A DNA stretch of 33,818 bases from Cylindrodendrum hubeiense. Its lineage: Eukaryota; Ascomycota; Sordariomycetes; Hypocreales; Nectriaceae. Below are positions 31,546-33,818 of the stretch, piece after piece. The notes beneath the pieces are model-generated. The model saw only the letters and a program-made list of their open reading frames with translations, searched no databases and was not told the origin of the DNA. Numbering within the stretch: position 1 is the stretch's first letter; each line of letters opens with the position of its first letter. The stretch is taken from positions 1 to 33,818 of the forward strand of contig JAANBB010000425.1 of assembly GCA_014621425.1 (NCBI GenBank), read 5' to 3'. The translations under genes were made by a program, and so were the position numbers.

Positions 31546-31935
31546 GCGGGTGGAACCTGGGAAAGCGGGTGGTCAACAGTTCCGCAGTGCACAGGCTGGG
31601 GGAAGAAACACCAGGGCTCTGGGGCCATAGGCAAAACGGCACAGAATAACTGAATTGCCTAAGGAAGGGCGAGCGTCGATAGGGCCGCCCGGCGCCATCC
31701 AGGAACCAGGGCACCATCCAGTCCGAAGGCGACGTACCCTGGCTAGCCCGCGATGTAGGGCATGGGGAGAGTGAGGTGCAGCGATTCCGTCAGTGCTCGG
31801 TTGTGCATGCAGATTCACGAAGTATTACGGTGCCTACATGCATAGCAGAGCTAATTACCTACCTGGTAGTTGTGCATACCTAAGGTAGGTAAGGTTGGGA
31901 AGGTAGACAAGGGGCAACGGGAGCTCGTTTGTGCA

Positions 31936-31952
31936 TACACACACACACACAC
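31936..31952. repeat. (CA)n microsatellite
   Basis: About eight CA units in a row, downstream of a GGTAGGTAAGG cluster. Confidence 0.85.
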
Positions 31953-32787
31953 TTACATGGGGACCAACGGGAAACGGCATTGTGCAAACTGTCTTGCACA
32001 ACGGCGCAGCCGCCCCATTGTCACATCACAATGGAGACCAACACCAAGCACCCGGGACGGGCGCACCAATCCGCGGCCGACAACCCAGTGCCTTCACTAT
32101 GCCAAGTGGGGCGGCAGAAAGATGTGAAATGAGCAAATAGCCCATCCGCCGTGCATCCAGATGAAGATCAGCAGAGACACAAAACCAAGTGACGCTGGCC
32201 TCGGCGATGCAGGCACGGACAGGGAAAGGCGTGTCGAGGCGACAGGGGCGAGGAGGCGCGTGCGCAGGGGTGTCCCGGGCCACTTGCGCCAGCCGCCAGG
32301 GACCAGGCCCCCGTGATTGGCCTGTTTCACTCGTGTGAAATTGGCCTAAGCCAGGAACCGCTGGACGCGCTGGCCAATCCACAGCGACTGGGACGCCTGG
32401 GACGCCCGGGCCCAGGCTGCATCGGTACCTTGCAGCGCAAGTCCCCCTGTGTTTGCAAGTCGTTTGCCCTGGGCTGGGCTGGACTGGGCTGGGCTCTGTC
32501 GCCAGCCGTCGGTCATGGTCTGTTCTGCAGCAGCAGCGCACGCGTAGGCCCCTGTAGTGCGCTCCAGGGCCTTCTAATGGGGCTACCAAGCTGCGCCGCT
32601 GCCCTCTGTAACCCAATGCTTCCGCTACGACCTCCTCGCACGCTGACTATCTTCCCAGGTTGCAGGTTGCAGGTTGCCAGGACCTGGCACGGCTTCCTCG
32701 TTGAGATTATCCACAATCCTTCTGCTTCCCTGTCTCCTTTCTCCTGGCTGACTCCCCCTTCCCCTCCCTCTCCATCCCACTATCCGT

Positions 32788-32852
32788 CGTCTAACCACCC
32801 GTCTAGCCACCCGTCTAACCACCCGCCCAGCCAGCCAGCCTTGCTATCGAAT
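32788..32852. repeat. 13-bp tandem repeat, three copies plus decay
   Basis: The unit CGTCTAACCACCC occurs three times with one variant (CTAGCC) and then degrades into CCAGCCAGCC. Confidence 0.75.
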
Positions 32853-33818
32853 GTCTGGCTGCCTGGCTGCCTGTCTGGCTGACCGGCATCCCAAACCCTC
32901 CTAGCTTGGGTCTCTCAGCCCCAGTCCAAAGAATCGAGACTCGCGCCATCGCCGCGGCCATCACCGCAGCTATCACCGCCGCCCTCATCACCACCATCGT
33001 AACTTTATTTAGCCACAAAGTAGCACTATCGATAGTCGCAGTCAGCGGCCCAGATCTGGAAAAGACTGGTCTCGCTCGTCCCAACGGAAAACACGAGATG
33101 CAGCCAAGTAGATGCCTCGGTGGCACTCCCTACCTACCAACCTACCTACCACGTAGTAGGTCCACGATTCCGTCTGGGGTTCGTGCTCCGCTTGCTCACC
33201 CTTCCAGTTACCAGCTCAGCTGCTCGGGATTCATCTCACTCATCCATCGGAAATGGGGCCAGCATGTACGTAGTATGTAGTACCACGTACGTCAAAGAGC
33301 CGCTGTGGTTCTGGAAGCACGGGCAGGCACCGCCAGAAAAAGAAAAAGCACGCACGCGTGCCGGAGGAGAGATGACGGTGAGTCTGACTGGTCCAGCGTA
33401 TCCTGAGACGCAGACGGAATACGTTTTGTTTGTTTTTCACCTCCAACCCGCAGCCTCCGCAGCCTCCGCATCTGCATCTTCTGTCTCCATCACCAACACC
33501 GCATGCATGGCCTCCTCCGCCACCGCGCAATACGGGCGCTCGCTGTTATTAATTGAGATTTGCTCCTGCTGGCTCCCGCCGGCTCCTAATGTGCAAATGG
33601 CCTCATGCCGCCCCTCAGCCGCACTCTAGAACCCAGACCCTCAGCAGATCGTAACAACAAGGCTACTCTACTGCTTACAGGACCGTTTCGCACAGCTAAG
33701 TCGTCTGCAAAGGATTTGACCCCGCTCGTGTTGAAATTACAATACGCGAAATACCACGACGCGCTTCGTGCGCCGTGGAGGAATCGCCTGCTAAGACACT
33801 AAGCCGGAGCCTATTCTT

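Larger units (their letters stand above)
30891..33818. other. promoter and intergenic region to the window end, no supported gene
   Basis: From 30890 to about 31700 is the probable promoter and leader of the SH3 gene (CT-rich on its sense strand). The remaining 2 kb carry simple repeats, a CA tract and TACC/GGTA clusters. Frames up to 196 codons occur but are low in complexity, overlap one another, and have no domain or splice logic. Confidence 0.55.

Noticed and set aside
31028..31717. Long - strand frames (219 and 229 codons) upstream of the SH3 gene
   Set aside because: They are Ser/Pro/Leu-rich products of a CT-rich promoter tract, overlap each other in two frames, and have no domain.
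32026..32882. Frames of 196 (-) and 189 (+) codons near the right end
   Set aside because: They overlap on opposite strands in GC-rich repetitive DNA, and the + frame ends in Ser/Pro repeats from a 13-bp minisatellite.
33120..33629. 169-codon + frame
   Set aside because: Composition is low complexity (Ala/Ser runs from short repeats), and no domain or promoter evidence supports it.

Overview
The window looks like nuclear DNA of a filamentous ascomycete, most likely a Sordariomycete. Genes are split by short introns (about 45-100 bp) with GTRAGT-type donors, CTRAC-type branch points and YAG acceptors. Leaders are CT/CA-rich and start codons sit in CACC/AACATGG contexts. Long gene-poor stretches and an AT-rich island that looks RIP-decayed also fit. 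The organism is inferred from gene structure and protein style only; nothing could be searched.

Layout. 1-3.7 kb: one possible small gene (325-825), then a minisatellite-rich intergenic region. 3.7-5.9 kb: two ordinary conserved genes on the + strand, a DUF1774-like eight-helix membrane protein (4 exons) and an AcpS-type 4'-phosphopantetheinyl transferase (2 exons). 6.0-20.3 kb: an accessory, repeat-built region. It holds a cut-off fragment of a Cys-rich secreted-type protein, an AT-rich island carrying a 171-bp solo-LTR-like insertion with a 5-bp target duplication, a possible second LTR, a broken tRNA-Arg(CCU)-like sequence, two inverted copies of an unusual Thr/Asp/Lys low-complexity gene (about 7.6-8.7 kb on -, 19.5-20.1 kb on +), and a large unrecognised protein gene on - (16754-18610). 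At the centre is a 760-aa GIY-YIG nuclease-like gene (13337-15731) lying between inverted copies of a ~330-bp MITE-like repeat. 20.3-31 kb: housekeeping-style DNA again, with a 5-exon full-length ABCC transporter (22196-26996, +) and a 3-exon membrane-anchored SH3 protein (28554-30890, -). 31-33.8 kb: promoter and intergenic DNA with simple repeats and no supported gene.

The most interesting object is the 4.2-kb unit at 12370-16611: inverted repeat, ten-monomer 39-bp minisatellite, TATA box, GIY-YIG nuclease gene, inverted repeat. It has no visible reverse transcriptase or DDE transposase. It could be a DNA element driven by a GIY-YIG nuclease, or a nuclease gene caught between two MITEs; the sequence alone does not decide. 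A third copy of the same repeat cuts off the 3' end of one of the low-complexity paralogues, so the repeat family has rearranged the region.
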